Shown piece by piece: positions 1 to 8,633 of a stretch of 64,000 nt of DNA. The notes under the pieces are model-generated. The model saw only the letters and a program-made list of their open reading frames with translations. It was not told the origin of the DNA and searched no databases. The position numbers and the translations under genes are program-made. Source of the stretch: Marinobacter nauticus (GTDB lineage Bacteria > Pseudomonadota > Gammaproteobacteria > Enterobacterales > Shewanellaceae); the NCBI RefSeq assembly GCF_019801015.1, contig NZ_JAHVJZ010000001.1, forward strand, positions 930,001-994,000, written 5' to 3'. Position 1 is the stretch's first letter; every line of letters starts with the position of its first letter.

Positions 1-73
1 CCATATTGGCAAGCGCAGGGAACAGCACAGCAGCCAGCGCCTTCTGACTGACGCGTTCAGGCCGGTTCAGGAT

Positions 74-508
74 TTACTGCGGCGTCCAGGAATCCACATG
101 CAGTTTCCAGGCATTGCCGACACGCTTGAACACCAGCACAAAGCGGCTTTTATGGGTGTTCGATTCCGCGTCCGTGATGATCAGCTCGCCGGTCGCATAA
201 GCCAGGTTTCCCTCCTGTTCAGCACTCTGAGTGATCAGTTCAACGTTCATCGGCTTTGACCCAACCACCGACTCCCAGAATGGTCTGATCGCGTCTTTGC
301 CGCAGGTCAGTGGCGCTTGCGGGGCAATAATGCAGCCGTCATCGGTGTAATCGTTCACCAGATAATCGATGTCGCCAGCCATAATGGCCTTTGCGAACGC
401 CTTATTTGCCGCATCAAGCTGCGCCAATACCGATGCAGCCTGACCGGCTGCAGGCAGCAACAGGCAAACCAGCGCCGTCACGACCGCCGTGATTCTGACT
501 TTCATCAT
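74..508 (-). CDS. exported SnoaL-like / DUF4440 protein
   Basis: A 144-residue protein with a clear signal peptide (two basic residues, a hydrophobic stretch, cleavage near AGQA-A at about residue 25). The mature part has the layout of the SnoaL/DUF4440 (NTF2-like) fold: an N-terminal helix with 'ANKAFAKAIMAGDIDYL', a Tyr-Thr-Asp-Asp-Gly segment followed by a strand, and a C-terminal 'WKLHVDSW' strand typical of this fold. The start at the ATG ATG pair behind a GAGG ribosome site is preferred; an upstream GTG would add an implausible 28-residue leader. Such proteins are often ketosteroid-isomerase-like, but no substrate can be deduced. Bases 1-73 hold no supportable gene. Confidence 0.75.
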   Translation of the reverse strand: MMKVRITAVVTALVCLLLPAAGQAASVLAQLDAANKAFAKAIMAGDIDYLVNDYTDDGCIIAPQAPLTCGKDAIRPFWESVVGSKPMNVELITQSAEQEGNLAYATGELIITDAESNTHKSRFVLVFKRVGNAWKLHVDSWTPQ

Positions 509-682
509 TGCTTCCTCTTTAATCGGGTTAAGGATCCGACTAAGGCAGGGACACGCTGTGAAAAGCGAACACCGAATGAGACAGACACCCACGGGACACC
601 CGCCATAGGATCTTTTGGTCGCTATGAAGTGTAATCAGGCAGCGGCGATTCTCCACCGATGCCTGGTAATACTCCGCCAACC

Positions 683-1516
683 TCAGGCGCCCAGTGCCTG
701 CGCATGAAAGCGCAGATGGTCATCGATAAAGGTGGAGATAAAGTAGTAGCTGTGGTCGTAGCCCGGGTGCATGCGAAGGGTCAGCGGATGATCCACCGCT
801 TCGCAGGCGGCGCGGAACGCCTCCGGCATCAGTTGCTCTGTGAGGAAGGGGTCTTTGCTGCCCTGATCAATCAGGATGGGCAGACGCTCTTCTGCTTCGG
901 CCACCAATAGGGTCGCATCGTACTGGCGCCAGCTGGATTCATCCGGGCCAAGGTAGCCTGAAAAGGCTTTGCGGCCCCAGGGGCATTGGGTCGGGTGGCA
1001 GATGGGTGAAAACGCGGAAACGGAGGCATAAACACCGGGATTGCGCAGCGCCGCCACCAGCGCACCGTGGCCGCCCATGGAGTGGCCGCAAATGCTCTTG
1101 TCGGCACGCACCGGAAGATTGATCTCAACCAGACCGGGCAGTTCGTCGGTGATGTATTCGTACATGCGGTAGTGATCAGCCCACGGGGGTTCGGTCGCAT
1201 CTACATAGAAGCCGGCACCGGAGCCAAAATCGTCCGCCTCGTGTTCGCCGGGCAGCGCCAAGCCTCGCGGGCTGGTATCCGGGCAGACGATCGCCAGCCC
1301 CAATTGCGCCGCCAGCCGGAATGCCCCGGCTTTCTGGCAAAAGTTCTCATCGGTGCAGCACAGTCCCGACAACCAATAGAGCACCGGCACCCGCGCCGCC
1401 ATCACCTGAGGCGGTAAAAACACCGCAAACACCATATCGGTGGCGGTGGCTTCACTGTGGTGGCGGTAGCGGCGAAGCCAGCCATCGAACACTTCGGTCT
1501 GGGATAACAGTTCCAT
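683..1516 (-). CDS. fghA: S-formylglutathione hydrolase (esterase D family)
   Basis: Cytosolic serine hydrolase that splits S-formylglutathione to formate and glutathione, the last step of glutathione-dependent formaldehyde detoxification. It is 277 residues, the usual family length. The N-terminus 'MELLSQTEVFDGWLRRYRH', the oxyanion segment 'LYWLSGLCCTDENF' and the nucleophile elbow GHSMGGHGAL (Ser about 146) are diagnostic; the Asp lies in 'DQGSKDPF' and the His in 'GYDHSYYF'. The second of two ATG codons is chosen because it sits five bases behind GGAG. No formaldehyde dehydrogenase (frmA) or regulator lies next to it here, so it stands alone. Confidence 0.95.
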   Translation of the reverse strand: MELLSQTEVFDGWLRRYRHHSEATATDMVFAVFLPPQVMAARVPVLYWLSGLCCTDENFCQKAGAFRLAAQLGLAIVCPDTSPRGLALPGEHEADDFGSGAGFYVDATEPPWADHYRMYEYITDELPGLVEINLPVRADKSICGHSMGGHGALVAALRNPGVYASVSAFSPICHPTQCPWGRKAFSGYLGPDESSWRQYDATLLVAEAEERLPILIDQGSKDPFLTEQLMPEAFRAACEAVDHPLTLRMHPGYDHSYYFISTFIDDHLRFHAQALGA

Positions 1517-1571
1517 CATTGCTCCTTAATCCGGCTGCACAGTACCGCCTGTGGAGTATAGGTGACGTCGG

Positions 1572-1913
1572 TTATTTGCCGCGGCGCGCCTCGCCTTCCA
1601 CCAGGATGCATTCGTCCATATAGCCAAGCCGCACATCAAGGCGACTTTCAACGCTCATATTGGCCAGAAACTCCGCCCCCGCCTTCGAACCCAGCGCCCG
1701 TTCAAAGGCGGTTTGCGTGGAAGGCGGCTCCCCGGCTGGCAGCAGATAGATCCAGTAGCGCTGACAACTGGCGCCCGAGACTGAACCCAACGCTTCGCTG
1801 TTTTCCCACTGTGTCGGGGTGGCATAGCTGTGGGCGCTAAAGCTGCCGGGAACGCCGCTCTGGCAGCCTGCCAGCAGCATTGCCCCCGCCAGGCCGGCGA
1901 TTCTCTTTTTCAT
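1572..1913 (-). CDS. small hypothetical lipoprotein
   Basis: A 113-residue protein with a lipoprotein signal (LLAGC lipobox, Cys about 18), so probably a lipid-anchored envelope protein. The mature part contains two cysteines, one in 'SGASCQRYW' and one in 'YMDECILVEG', that could form a disulfide. No family is recognised with confidence. It is separated from fghA by about 55 bases on the same strand and could be cotranscribed with it, but has no evident functional link. Confidence 0.7.
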   Translation of the reverse strand: MKKRIAGLAGAMLLAGCQSGVPGSFSAHSYATPTQWENSEALGSVSGASCQRYWIYLLPAGEPPSTQTAFERALGSKAGAEFLANMSVESRLDVRLGYMDECILVEGEARRGK

Positions 1914-1990
1914 GGAACTGACCGATAATGAACAGAAATTTCCCCCAGACTACCAAGTCCGGATGCCATCGCAACCGTTAAGGAGTGCGG

Positions 1991-2335
1991 ATGTCCCAAC
2001 CTGATAACCTGATCCGCATCTGGAACACGCTGGAACGGGTGCCCTACGGTAAAGTGGTGAGCTATGGCCAACTGGCGGACCTGGCGGGTTTGCCCGGCCG
2101 GGCCCGACTGGCTGCGCGGGCGTTGCGACTCGCTCCAAAAGATCGGCAACTTCCCTGGCACCGGGTGATTGGTGCCAGCGGCAAAATCAGCATCGCCAAA
2201 GACACCCCCGCTTACCGGGAGCAGATGGCACGGCTGCGCAGCGAAGGGGTGGAAGTGAACAATGGCCGAATCAAGCTGTCACTGTATCAGTGGCAACCGG
2301 ATTTGGCAGAGTTGCTCTGGCAACTGGATTATTGA
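1991..2335 (+). CDS. atl: alkyltransferase-like protein Atl (MGMT-fold, YbaZ)
   Basis: A 114-residue single-domain relative of O6-methylguanine-DNA methyltransferase. The helix-turn-helix part reads 'VPYGKVVSYGQLADLAGLPGRARLAARAL', and the active-site motif is PWHRVI with Trp in place of the methyl-accepting Cys. This is the mark of Atl proteins, which bind bulky O6-alkylguanine lesions, cannot remove the alkyl group, and hand the lesion to nucleotide excision repair. The ATG sits behind AAGGAG; a GTG six bases earlier overlaps that ribosome site and is rejected. It is followed 14 bases later by a DUF3108 gene on the same strand. Confidence 0.93.
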   Translation: MSQPDNLIRIWNTLERVPYGKVVSYGQLADLAGLPGRARLAARALRLAPKDRQLPWHRVIGASGKISIAKDTPAYREQMARLRSEGVEVNNGRIKLSLYQWQPDLAELLWQLDY

Positions 2336-2349
2336 GAGGAACGCCTTTG

Positions 2350-3042
2350 ATGAAACGTCTGTTGTTTGTGCTGTTGCTGGCTTTGCCCATGGTGGGCCAG
2401 GCCGACCCCTTTGCCCCGTTCCGGGCCGACTATGAAGTGTTTCACGGCAAAAAATCTTTGGGCGGGGGGTACTACAAACTGGAACAGCTCGATGACAACC
2501 GCTACCGCATGGGCTATCAGAGCGACGTGTCGTTTCTGCTGCTGTCCGATGTGCGCACGGAAACCAGCGAGTTTCTGCGCCAGGAGAATGACCGGCTGAA
2601 ACCGCTTAACTACCAGATGAAGCGCAAAGGCAGCGGCCCGGATTTCGGTGCCAGCATTCAGTTTGAAGGCACCCAGATTGTGGCGAAGTACAAGAAGCGG
2701 GAAAAGGTGTTTCCGATGCGCAGCCCGGTGTACGACTCCCTGCTGTACCAGCAGCAGCTGCGGCTGGATGTGGCCGCAGGGAAGCCAGAGATGCACTATC
2801 CGCTGATCCAGAAAACCAGCGAGCGCAACCACACCTACCGTCTGGTGGGTGAAGAGGAGGTCACCATTCCGATGGGAACAGTGAAAGCGGTTAAGGTGGA
2901 GCGGATCCGCGAAGCCGGCGATCCCAAGCGGACCCTGATCTGGTTTATCCCGGAGATGAACTACATTGTTGCCCGCCTGGCTCACTACGACAATGGCGAG
3001 CTTCAGGCGGACATGCGTCTTAAGAAGGTGGAGTTTTACTGA
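2350..3042 (+). CDS. exported DUF3108 domain protein
   Basis: A 230-residue protein with a cleavable signal peptide (cleavage after 'GQA', residue about 18). The mature sequence begins 'DPFAPFRADYEVFHGKKSLGGGYYKLEQ', the typical opening of the DUF3108 family, whose members are predicted periplasmic beta-rich proteins of unknown role. The ATG follows a GAGAGGA ribosome site 14 bases after the end of atl, so the two are probably translated from one message. No further function can be assigned. Confidence 0.87.
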   Translation: MKRLLFVLLLALPMVGQADPFAPFRADYEVFHGKKSLGGGYYKLEQLDDNRYRMGYQSDVSFLLLSDVRTETSEFLRQENDRLKPLNYQMKRKGSGPDFGASIQFEGTQIVAKYKKREKVFPMRSPVYDSLLYQQQLRLDVAAGKPEMHYPLIQKTSERNHTYRLVGEEEVTIPMGTVKAVKVERIREAGDPKRTLIWFIPEMNYIVARLAHYDNGELQADMRLKKVEFY

Positions 3043-3075
3043 AACCCTCGTGCTGACCTGCTGCGCCCGGGGCAC

Positions 3076-3852
3076 TCAGCCCTGGGCCACCACATCCCCT
3101 TCCCGGAACAGGCACCAGCTTCCGGTTTCCATCTTGTGCCACGCCTCGTTGCTGGTCAGGGGGCGGGTGGCAATCACCGAGACCACATCGTCCGGCGTGG
3201 TTTCCTGCTGAAAGTCGATCACCATCTCGGTGTCAATCAGTCGCGCTTTACCGAACGGCGCACAGCGGGTGATCCAATGCAGATTGGTGCCGCACAGCGC
3301 CAACAGATACACCCCATCGGTGATCAGCATGTTGAAGACCCCAAGCTGTTGCAGCTTTTTGCCCTCCCGGGCCAGAAAGCGAAACGCCTGCTTGCGGTCT
3401 TTTGGCGGCTTCGGATAACGGGCCGCCAGCCGGTCCATCAGGGTACAGAACGCCAGTTCGCTGTCGGTGTTGCCCACCGGTAGGAACCGTTCTGGCTTCA
3501 ATTCGTGCCGGTAGTCGCTGAGCTGGCCATTATGGGCAAAGCACCAGTTCCTCCCCCACAACTCCCGCCCAAAGGGGTGAGTATTCTCCAGGCATACCCG
3601 GCCGCGGTTGGCCTGGCGGATATGGCTGACGACGGTTTTGGATTTGATCGGATAGGACTTAAGCAGGCTGGCCACCTCCGAGTGGCAGCTGGGATCGCTG
3701 TCCTTAAAGGTGCGATTGCCGGGACCATCGTAAAAGGTGATGCCCCATCCGTCCCGGTGCGGACCGGTCTTACCGCCGCGCTCCACCAGGCCGGTAAAAC
3801 TGAATACGATGTCCGTTGGCACATTGGCACTCATCGCCAGTAACTCACACAT
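3076..3852 (-). CDS. yafJ: class II glutamine amidotransferase, YafJ type
   Basis: A 258-residue N-terminal-nucleophile amidotransferase domain. Cys2 (MCELLAMSAN) is the expected catalytic nucleophile once Met is removed. Downstream are the family features 'HRDGWGITFYDG', 'SHIRQANRG', 'NTHPF' and 'WCFAHNGQL'. It consists of the glutaminase domain alone, with no synthetase partner domain, as in E. coli YafJ. The physiological acceptor of ammonia, or whether it acts as an amidase, is unknown. It converges on the DUF3108 gene. Confidence 0.92.
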   Translation of the reverse strand: MCELLAMSANVPTDIVFSFTGLVERGGKTGPHRDGWGITFYDGPGNRTFKDSDPSCHSEVASLLKSYPIKSKTVVSHIRQANRGRVCLENTHPFGRELWGRNWCFAHNGQLSDYRHELKPERFLPVGNTDSELAFCTLMDRLAARYPKPPKDRKQAFRFLAREGKKLQQLGVFNMLITDGVYLLALCGTNLHWITRCAPFGKARLIDTEMVIDFQQETTPDDVVSVIATRPLTSNEAWHKMETGSWCLFREGDVVAQG

Positions 3853-3969
3853 GAATCTTTGCGTCCTTCTCTTCCCTTTCCGGCAACTCCAACCGGTCGC
3901 CAGCGCCTAGCATAGCGGGAAAGCCTGATTCGGCCCAGACCTGGCACGCTAACTCCCCTAGCAAAAAAT

Positions 3970-3983
3970 CAAACGGATGTTTA
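3970..3983. promoter_or_regulatory. PsrA-like operator upstream of fadE
   Basis: CAAACGGATGTTTA is an inverted repeat with the CAAAC-N4-GTTT layout known for PsrA, a TetR-type repressor of beta-oxidation genes in Pseudomonas and Shewanella. It lies about 80 bases before the fadE start. Assignment rests on motif match and gene context only. Confidence 0.45.
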
Positions 3984-3995
3984 CTTTTTCCGTGA

Positions 3996-4012
3996 CACTG
4001 GTCGGATCTGTG
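3996..4012. promoter_or_regulatory. FadR-like operator between -35 and -10 of fadE
   Basis: CACTGGTCGGATCTGTG differs from the FadR consensus AACTGGTCNGACCTGTT at only three positions. It fills the space between a possible -35 (GTGACA, 3992-3997) and -10 (CATACA, 4014-4019), a position that would block RNA polymerase until long-chain acyl-CoA releases FadR. The match and placement are seen; the regulation is inferred. Confidence 0.65.
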
Positions 4013-4020
4013 TCATACAC

Positions 4021-4036
4021 TGTGATCATTCGCACA
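4021..4036. promoter_or_regulatory. CRP-like site upstream of fadE
   Basis: TGTGATCATTCGCACA matches the CRP consensus TGTGA-N6-TCACA at nine of ten specified bases and is part of a longer dyad (CACTGTG...CACAGTG). It lies just downstream of the proposed -10, an unusual place for activation, so either the true promoter differs or CRP acts as a repressor here. Confidence 0.45.
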
Positions 4037-4064
4037 GTGCCTGGCGCACCGAGACACAAGGAGA

Positions 4065-6518
4065 ATGACTGTGACTACCCTACTTTGGAGCCTCGCTGCC
4101 ATCGTGATTTTGGGAGCTGCCCTTTACCAAAGGGCTTCCCTGCTCGTGTTTACCGCCCTCGCTGCCGTCCTGCTCGGGATCGGCCATTACATCGGCCTTG
4201 TTGGCCCCATTGGCTGGACGGTGTTTGCCGTCATCTTCCTGCCGCTGAACCTGACTCCGGTGCGCCGCGCACTGCTGACTGCCCCGATTCTGAAGGTGTT
4301 CAAAGGCATCATGCCGGAGATGTCCCAGACCGAAAAAGACGCCATCGAAGCCGGTACCGTCTGGTGGGACGCTGACCTGTTCTCCGGCAAGCCCAACTGG
4401 AACACCCTACATAACTACCCCACCCCGACCCTGAGTGCCGAGGAACAAGCGTTCCTGGACGGCCCGGTGGAAGAGGTGATGAAGATGGTCAATGAGTTCG
4501 ACATCACCCACTACGATGCCGACCTGCCGCAGGAAGTGTGGCAGTACCTGAAGGACAACAAGTTCTTCGCCATGATCATCAAGAAGCAGTACGGCGGTCT
4601 GGAATTCACCCCGTACGCCCAGTCCCGTGTTCTGCAGAAACTGGCGGGCCACTCCACCGTTCTGGCCTCCACCGTGGGCGTGCCCAACTCCCTCGGCCCG
4701 GGTGAGCTGCTCCAGCACTACGGTACTGAAGATCAGAAGAACCACTACCTGCCCCGTCTGGCGGTTGGTAAAGAAGTGCCCTGCTTCGCCCTGACCAGCC
4801 CGGAAGCGGGTTCCGATGCCGGTGCCATCCCGGATTACGGCATCGTTTGTAAAGGCGAGTGGGAAGGCAAAGAAGTACTGGGTATGCGCCTGACCTGGAA
4901 CAAGCGCTACATCACCCTGGCCCCGGTGGCCACCGTACTGGGCCTGGCGTTTAAACTGCGCGACCCGGACGGCCTGCTGGGCAACGAGAAAGAGATTGGC
5001 ATCACCTGTGCCCTGATCCCCACCGACATGGATGGTGTGGAGATTGGCCGCCGTCACTTCCCGCTGAACAACATGTTCCAGAACGGCCCGACCCGCGGTA
5101 AAGACGTGTTCGTTCCGCTGGACTTCATCATTGGCGGTCCGGAGATGGCTGGCCAGGGCTGGCGCATGCTGGTGGAGTGTCTCTCTGTGGGTCGTGGCAT
5201 CACTCTGCCCTCCAACTCTGCCGGTGGCGTCAAAACCATTGCTGCCGCAACCGGTGCTTACGCCCGCGTGCGCCGTCAGTTCAAACTGCCCATCGGTAAG
5301 ATGGAAGGCATTGAAGAACCGATGGCCCGTATTGGCGGCAACGCCTACCTGATGGACGGCGTCACCGCGCTGACCACCACCGGCCTGAACCTGGGCGAAA
5401 AACCCTCGGTGATTTCCGCCATCGTGAAGATGCACCTGACTGACCGGATGCAGAAGTGTCTGATCGACGCCATGGACATTCACGGCGGTAAAGGCGTGTG
5501 TCTGGGCCCGGATAACTACCTGGGTCGCGGCTACCAGGGCGCTCCGATCGCCATCACCGTAGAAGGTGCCAACATCCTGACCCGCACCATGATCATCTAC
5601 GGCCAGGGCGCCATCCGCTGCCATCCGTACGTACTTAAAGAGATGACCGCCGCCTTCGATAAGGATCAGCGAAAAGCACTGAGCGACTTTGATGCCGCGG
5701 TATGGGGCCACGTTGGCTTTGTATTCAGCAACCTGGTGCGCAGCGTATGGTACGGCCTGACCGGTGCCCGCTTCTCCTCCAGCCCGTTCAGCGACCAGAC
5801 CAAGCGCTACTATCAGCAGATGAATCGCTTCAGTGCCAACCTGGCTCTGCTGTCTGACCTGTCCATGGGCATGCTGGGCGGCAGCCTGAAGCGCAAAGAG
5901 CGCATCTCCGCCCGTCTGGGTGACCTGCTGAGTCAGCTCTACCTCTCCTCTGCCGCCCTGAAGCGTTATCACGATGAAGGCCGTCAGATGGAAGATCTGC
6001 CGCTGCTGCAGTGGGGCGTGGAAGACAGCCTGCACAGACTGCAAACCAGCCTGGATGAGCTGCTGGACAACTTCCCCGCCTTCGGTGGTCTGCTGAAGTT
6101 CCTGCTGTTCCCGTTTGGTAAGCCGATGAAGCGTCCGTCTGATGTACTGGACCACAAAGTGGCCCGCATCCTTCAGACCCCGTCTGCCACCCGCAGCCGC
6201 CTGATTAACGGCCAGTGGCTGGAAGCGCACGACAGCAACGCCATCGGCAAGCTGGAGCAGACTCTGGAGCGCATCCTGGCTGTTGAGCCGCTGCACGACA
6301 AAGTGTGCAAAGCCGCCGGTAAGAAGCTGCCCTTTATGTTCCTGGACCGCATCGCCGATCAGGGCCTGGAACTGGGTGTGCTGACCGAGCAGGAAGCGGA
6401 GCAACTGCGTGTGGCTGAAGTTGGCCGACTCAACGCCATCAACGTGAATGACTTCGATCCGGAAGAGCTGAAAGCACAGCGCCCTGCTCCGAAGCCGAGC
6501 GCAGATCAAGCCGCCTGA
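4065..6518 (+). CDS. fadE: acyl-CoA dehydrogenase FadE
   Basis: An 817-residue inner-membrane-associated FAD enzyme catalysing the first oxidation of fatty acid beta-oxidation (acyl-CoA to trans-2-enoyl-CoA). It has the FadE architecture: two N-terminal hydrophobic segments (about residues 5-50), a central acyl-CoA dehydrogenase core with '[14 protein letters not shown]' near residue 240 and '[21 protein letters not shown]' near 475, and the long DUF1974 C-terminal extension. E. coli FadE is 814 residues. The ATG follows AAGGAG. Promoter DNA carries FadR-, PsrA- and CRP-like sites, and a strong hairpin terminator follows, so it is a single-gene unit under fatty-acid control. Confidence 0.97.
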   Translation: MTVTTLLWSLAAIVILGAALYQRASLLVFTALAAVLLGIGHYIGLVGPIGWTVFAVIFLPLNLTPVRRALLTAPILKVFKGIMPEMSQTEKDAIEAGTVWWDADLFSGKPNWNTLHNYPTPTLSAEEQAFLDGPVEEVMKMVNEFDITHYDADLPQEVWQYLKDNKFFAMIIKKQYGGLEFTPYAQSRVLQKLAGHSTVLASTVGVPNSLGPGELLQHYGTEDQKNHYLPRLAVGKEVPCFALTSPEAGSDAGAIPDYGIVCKGEWEGKEVLGMRLTWNKRYITLAPVATVLGLAFKLRDPDGLLGNEKEIGITCALIPTDMDGVEIGRRHFPLNNMFQNGPTRGKDVFVPLDFIIGGPEMAGQGWRMLVECLSVGRGITLPSNSAGGVKTIAAATGAYARVRRQFKLPIGKMEGIEEPMARIGGNAYLMDGVTALTTTGLNLGEKPSVISAIVKMHLTDRMQKCLIDAMDIHGGKGVCLGPDNYLGRGYQGAPIAITVEGANILTRTMIIYGQGAIRCHPYVLKEMTAAFDKDQRKALSDFDAAVWGHVGFVFSNLVRSVWYGLTGARFSSSPFSDQTKRYYQQMNRFSANLALLSDLSMGMLGGSLKRKERISARLGDLLSQLYLSSAALKRYHDEGRQMEDLPLLQWGVEDSLHRLQTSLDELLDNFPAFGGLLKFLLFPFGKPMKRPSDVLDHKVARILQTPSATRSRLINGQWLEAHDSNAIGKLEQTLERILAVEPLHDKVCKAAGKKLPFMFLDRIADQGLELGVLTEQEAEQLRVAEVGRLNAINVNDFDPEELKAQRPAPKPSADQAA

Positions 6519-6536
6519 GAGGCAAATTGATGCAAA

Positions 6537-6564
6537 AGGGCCGGTATCACACCGGCCCTTTTTC
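6537..6564 (+). terminator. terminator of fadE
   Basis: A nine-base-pair stem AGGGCCGGT/ACCGGCCCT with a five-base loop is followed by a T-rich run, 19 bases after the fadE stop codon. Confidence 0.88.
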
Positions 6565-6727
6565 TTTGACTTCGATCACCCATGCCGCAACCCTCCATTG
6601 TGATTCCGATCACGCGCAATGCGCACTTTTCAGCCTCGATCTCGTTCCTGCGCGTTGTAAAACACTTCGTTTAAAAACTGTGTCAATTTGTCCCGAGCGC
6701 CTGGATATTGCCCTTGGAGTTTCTCGG

Positions 6728-7102
6728 ATGAATAAGCATGAACCGCTCTTCAGGAAAGCGTTTTCACCCAACTGCGCCAGCTTCACGCTGACCGAGCAGA
6801 TCGTCTCTGTCACCCAGATCGCCCACAAGGTGGTGCAGTTGTCTGATCATCTTGGCCCTTGCCCGCGTCCCGGTGACCATCCGGACACGCTCACCGCCTG
6901 GCAGGAGGGGCGCTACCTGATACGGCTGCTGCGCCAAAGCCGCCAGATCCAGATGGCCAGTACCGCTGTTCCGGAGCTTAAGGTCGCCATTGAGCAGTTC
7001 CAGCACGCCGAGTTGACCGTGCCAGTGGAACACCTGGTTTACTCCGGCGCTCCGCCCTATCTCACCGAAGCCCAGGATCGCCTGGCCGCGCTGATTGAGT
7101 AG
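6728..7102 (+). CDS. conserved-looking hypothetical protein
   Basis: A 124-residue soluble protein starting at ATG behind TTGGAG. It is predicted mostly helical ('LTEQIVSVTQIAHKVVQLSDHLG', 'RYLIRLLRQSRQIQMAS', 'LKVAIEQFQHAEL') with no membrane segment, signal or recognised motif. It has its own upstream space after the fadE terminator and ends before a hairpin shared with the converging HTH gene. I do not recognise a family. Confidence 0.6.
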   Translation: MNKHEPLFRKAFSPNCASFTLTEQIVSVTQIAHKVVQLSDHLGPCPRPGDHPDTLTAWQEGRYLIRLLRQSRQIQMASTAVPELKVAIEQFQHAELTVPVEHLVYSGAPPYLTEAQDRLAALIE

Positions 7103-7108
7103 ACGTAA

Positions 7109-7138
7109 AAAAGCCCCGGCGACAAATCCGGGGCTTTC
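7109..7138 (-). terminator. bidirectional terminator, stronger on the minus strand
   Basis: The stem AAAGCCCCGG/CCGGGGCTTT, eight-base loop, is followed by six T on the minus strand. It sits between two converging small genes and can end both. Confidence 0.8.
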
Positions 7139-7161
7139 GCTGTGTGCTTAAGCGTCGAAAC

Positions 7162-7431
7162 TTACTGCACGAGTTGCTGGTCCGCCTCTTCCAGGCTGAT
7201 CTCGCCTTTGTTCAGGCGCCGCAGCAAATTGATGTTGGCCGCTACCGCCCGATGACGATTAATGTACATGGCGTGCAGGATGGCCAGGGTCGGACCGGAA
7301 GCCAGGCGATCACCGCGAATCAACTTGCGGATCGCGTCTGGCGTCAGGCCGGTTAACTCAGCCAATTGTCGATTGTCATAACCAAAGTGATCTTTAATCA
7401 CCTGGATGATTTGCTGTGCATCGTTTCTCAT
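7162..7431 (-). CDS. small helix-turn-helix DNA-binding protein
   Basis: An 89-residue protein with a Cro/XRE-like helix-turn-helix at about residues 18-45 ('NRQLAELTGLTPDAIRKLIRGD'), followed by two further helices. The start ATG is chosen five bases behind AGGA; longer forms lack a ribosome site. It resembles the 109-residue HTH protein at 9335-9664 in layout ('LTP..IR..RG......LA.L.A'), which suggests distant paralogs. It lies downstream of the HlyD/DUF3302 genes on the same strand. Its target is unknown. Confidence 0.7.
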   Translation of the reverse strand: MRNDAQQIIQVIKDHFGYDNRQLAELTGLTPDAIRKLIRGDRLASGPTLAILHAMYINRHRAVAANINLLRRLNKGEISLEEADQQLVQ

Positions 7432-7511
7432 GCGAGTCCTAAAATCCGCGCTTCTGTCTCGAATAGTACCGAGCAATAAAGCCAATTCAAAGACACAGTA
7501 TCACTGAGTCA

Positions 7512-7634
7512 TCACACGCCCATCCCAAACCCTTTCGTGGTCACCGCCCAGGCAGTCATCGCACCAACGTAAGAGAGTAAGCACCCGCCGGACACGCAGA
7601 CCAACGCACGGAAAACAAAACCGGTTCTGCTCAT
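7512..7634 (-). CDS. 40-residue predicted membrane protein
   Basis: A short gene opening with ATG four bases behind a GGAGG ribosome site, encoding 40 residues with one hydrophobic helix (about residues 8-30, 'FRALVCVSGGCLLSYVGAMTAWA') and a basic N-terminus. It starts only ten bases after the stop codon of the HlyD-family gene on the same strand, so it is probably the third cistron of that operon. No family is known to me. The good ribosome site and tight spacing support translation, but this is inferred from sequence alone. Confidence 0.5.
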   Translation of the reverse strand: MSRTGFVFRALVCVSGGCLLSYVGAMTAWAVTTKGFGMGV

Positions 7635-7643
7635 AGAGCCTCC

Positions 7644-8633
7644 TTATAAAGATTGTACGTAAGACTTGATCGCCCCCAGCCTGACCACGGCGGCCCCAAT
7701 CATGTCGAGAAAGCCCAACGCCGGATGCGGCTTGTTGGCGCTGATCCAGGCTGACCCAGTCGTCCCCAGAGGCATATCGAGCCCCTCCGGCATATCAAAC
7801 TCAAGAATCACGGTACGGCCAACCGGTGCCGCTCCCCGCTGGATGAAGGCCCCAACACTCTGGTCAAACGGCAGCGGACTGCCCTGGGACTCTCCGGTCG
7901 CCATCGTGATGCTGTGCACCCTGGCGCGGAATATCTGGCCGGGGTAGGCATCGACATAAAACTCGGCAAACTGGCCCGGCTCAATGTACTGATAGGATTG
8001 GTCAGCAATGCGCATCTCCACGAATTTTCGGCCGGTGTCATACACGTGCAGTGCCCCAACCCGGGACCCCTCTCCCACGATGACGTGAGTGACCAAACCA
8101 TCGTGCTTCGCCGTAATCACATTTCGCGACAGGGTCGCGGCTTCCCGCTCCGCCTGAGCAATCCGCTCCGCCAAATACACTTCAGCCAGTTCAACCGCTT
8201 CCTGGGCTGACCTCAGGTCATCCAGTGAGGCGTATTCGCCCAGGCTATTCTTGTCCGCCAGACGACGCTCTGCCTGGGCCAGCTTGACCCGCTCCTGCTC
8301 TACCCGTGCCTCAGCACGCGCCAGACGGGCTACCTGCTCATCGTCCCGCAAGCGATACAGCTTTTGCCCCGCCGTGACCCGCTCGTTGTGATCCACGTAG
8401 ATCTCAACAATCTCCTGACCCAGCGCCGGCGACATCACCGTATGCGGCGCCCGAACCTGGGTGGAATGCGTCAGGTCCGCCGGGGAGTAAAGCCGGTGGG
8501 CAAAGAACAGCGAGGCAAACAGCAGCACGCCGCCCATGGTCGCAATAAAGTAGTTTCTGGGACGCTTGGCAATCAGGCCAAAGCGGAACATCAACCAGCA
8601 GAGCAGGACATAAGGAATCAATAACTCTTTCAT
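7644..8633 (-). CDS. HlyD-family membrane fusion protein (YiaV-like)
   Basis: A 329-residue periplasmic adaptor protein. It has an N-terminal membrane region (about residues 5-50), a biotinyl-lipoyl-like half motif 'HTVMSPALGQEIVEIYVDHNERVTAGQKLYRL', a coiled-coil hairpin rich in Glu/Arg/Ala (about 90-150), and a beta-barrel region with 'AKHDGLVTHVIVGEGSRVG'. The start ATG overlaps the stop of the DUF3302 gene (ATGA), showing translational coupling. The same pair exists in E. coli as yiaW-yiaV. No transporter ATPase or outer-membrane channel gene is adjacent, so the exported substrate is unknown. Confidence 0.88.
   Translation of the reverse strand: MKELLIPYVLLCWLMFRFGLIAKRPRNYFIATMGGVLLFASLFFAHRLYSPADLTHSTQVRAPHTVMSPALGQEIVEIYVDHNERVTAGQKLYRLRDDEQVARLARAEARVEQERVKLAQAERRLADKNSLGEYASLDDLRSAQEAVELAEVYLAERIAQAEREAATLSRNVITAKHDGLVTHVIVGEGSRVGALHVYDTGRKFVEMRIADQSYQYIEPGQFAEFYVDAYPGQIFRARVHSITMATGESQGSPLPFDQSVGAFIQRGAAPVGRTVILEFDMPEGLDMPLGTTGSAWISANKPHPALGFLDMIGAAVVRLGAIKSYVQSL

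Noticed and set aside
1-73. possible start of another minus-strand gene at the left edge
   Set aside because: Only about 23 codons are available, with no start codon or ribosome site in a convincing position.
4407-6509. 700-residue open frame antisense to fadE
   Set aside because: It is a mirror of the fadE codon pattern in GC-rich DNA, with His/Gln/Val-rich composition and no start signal.
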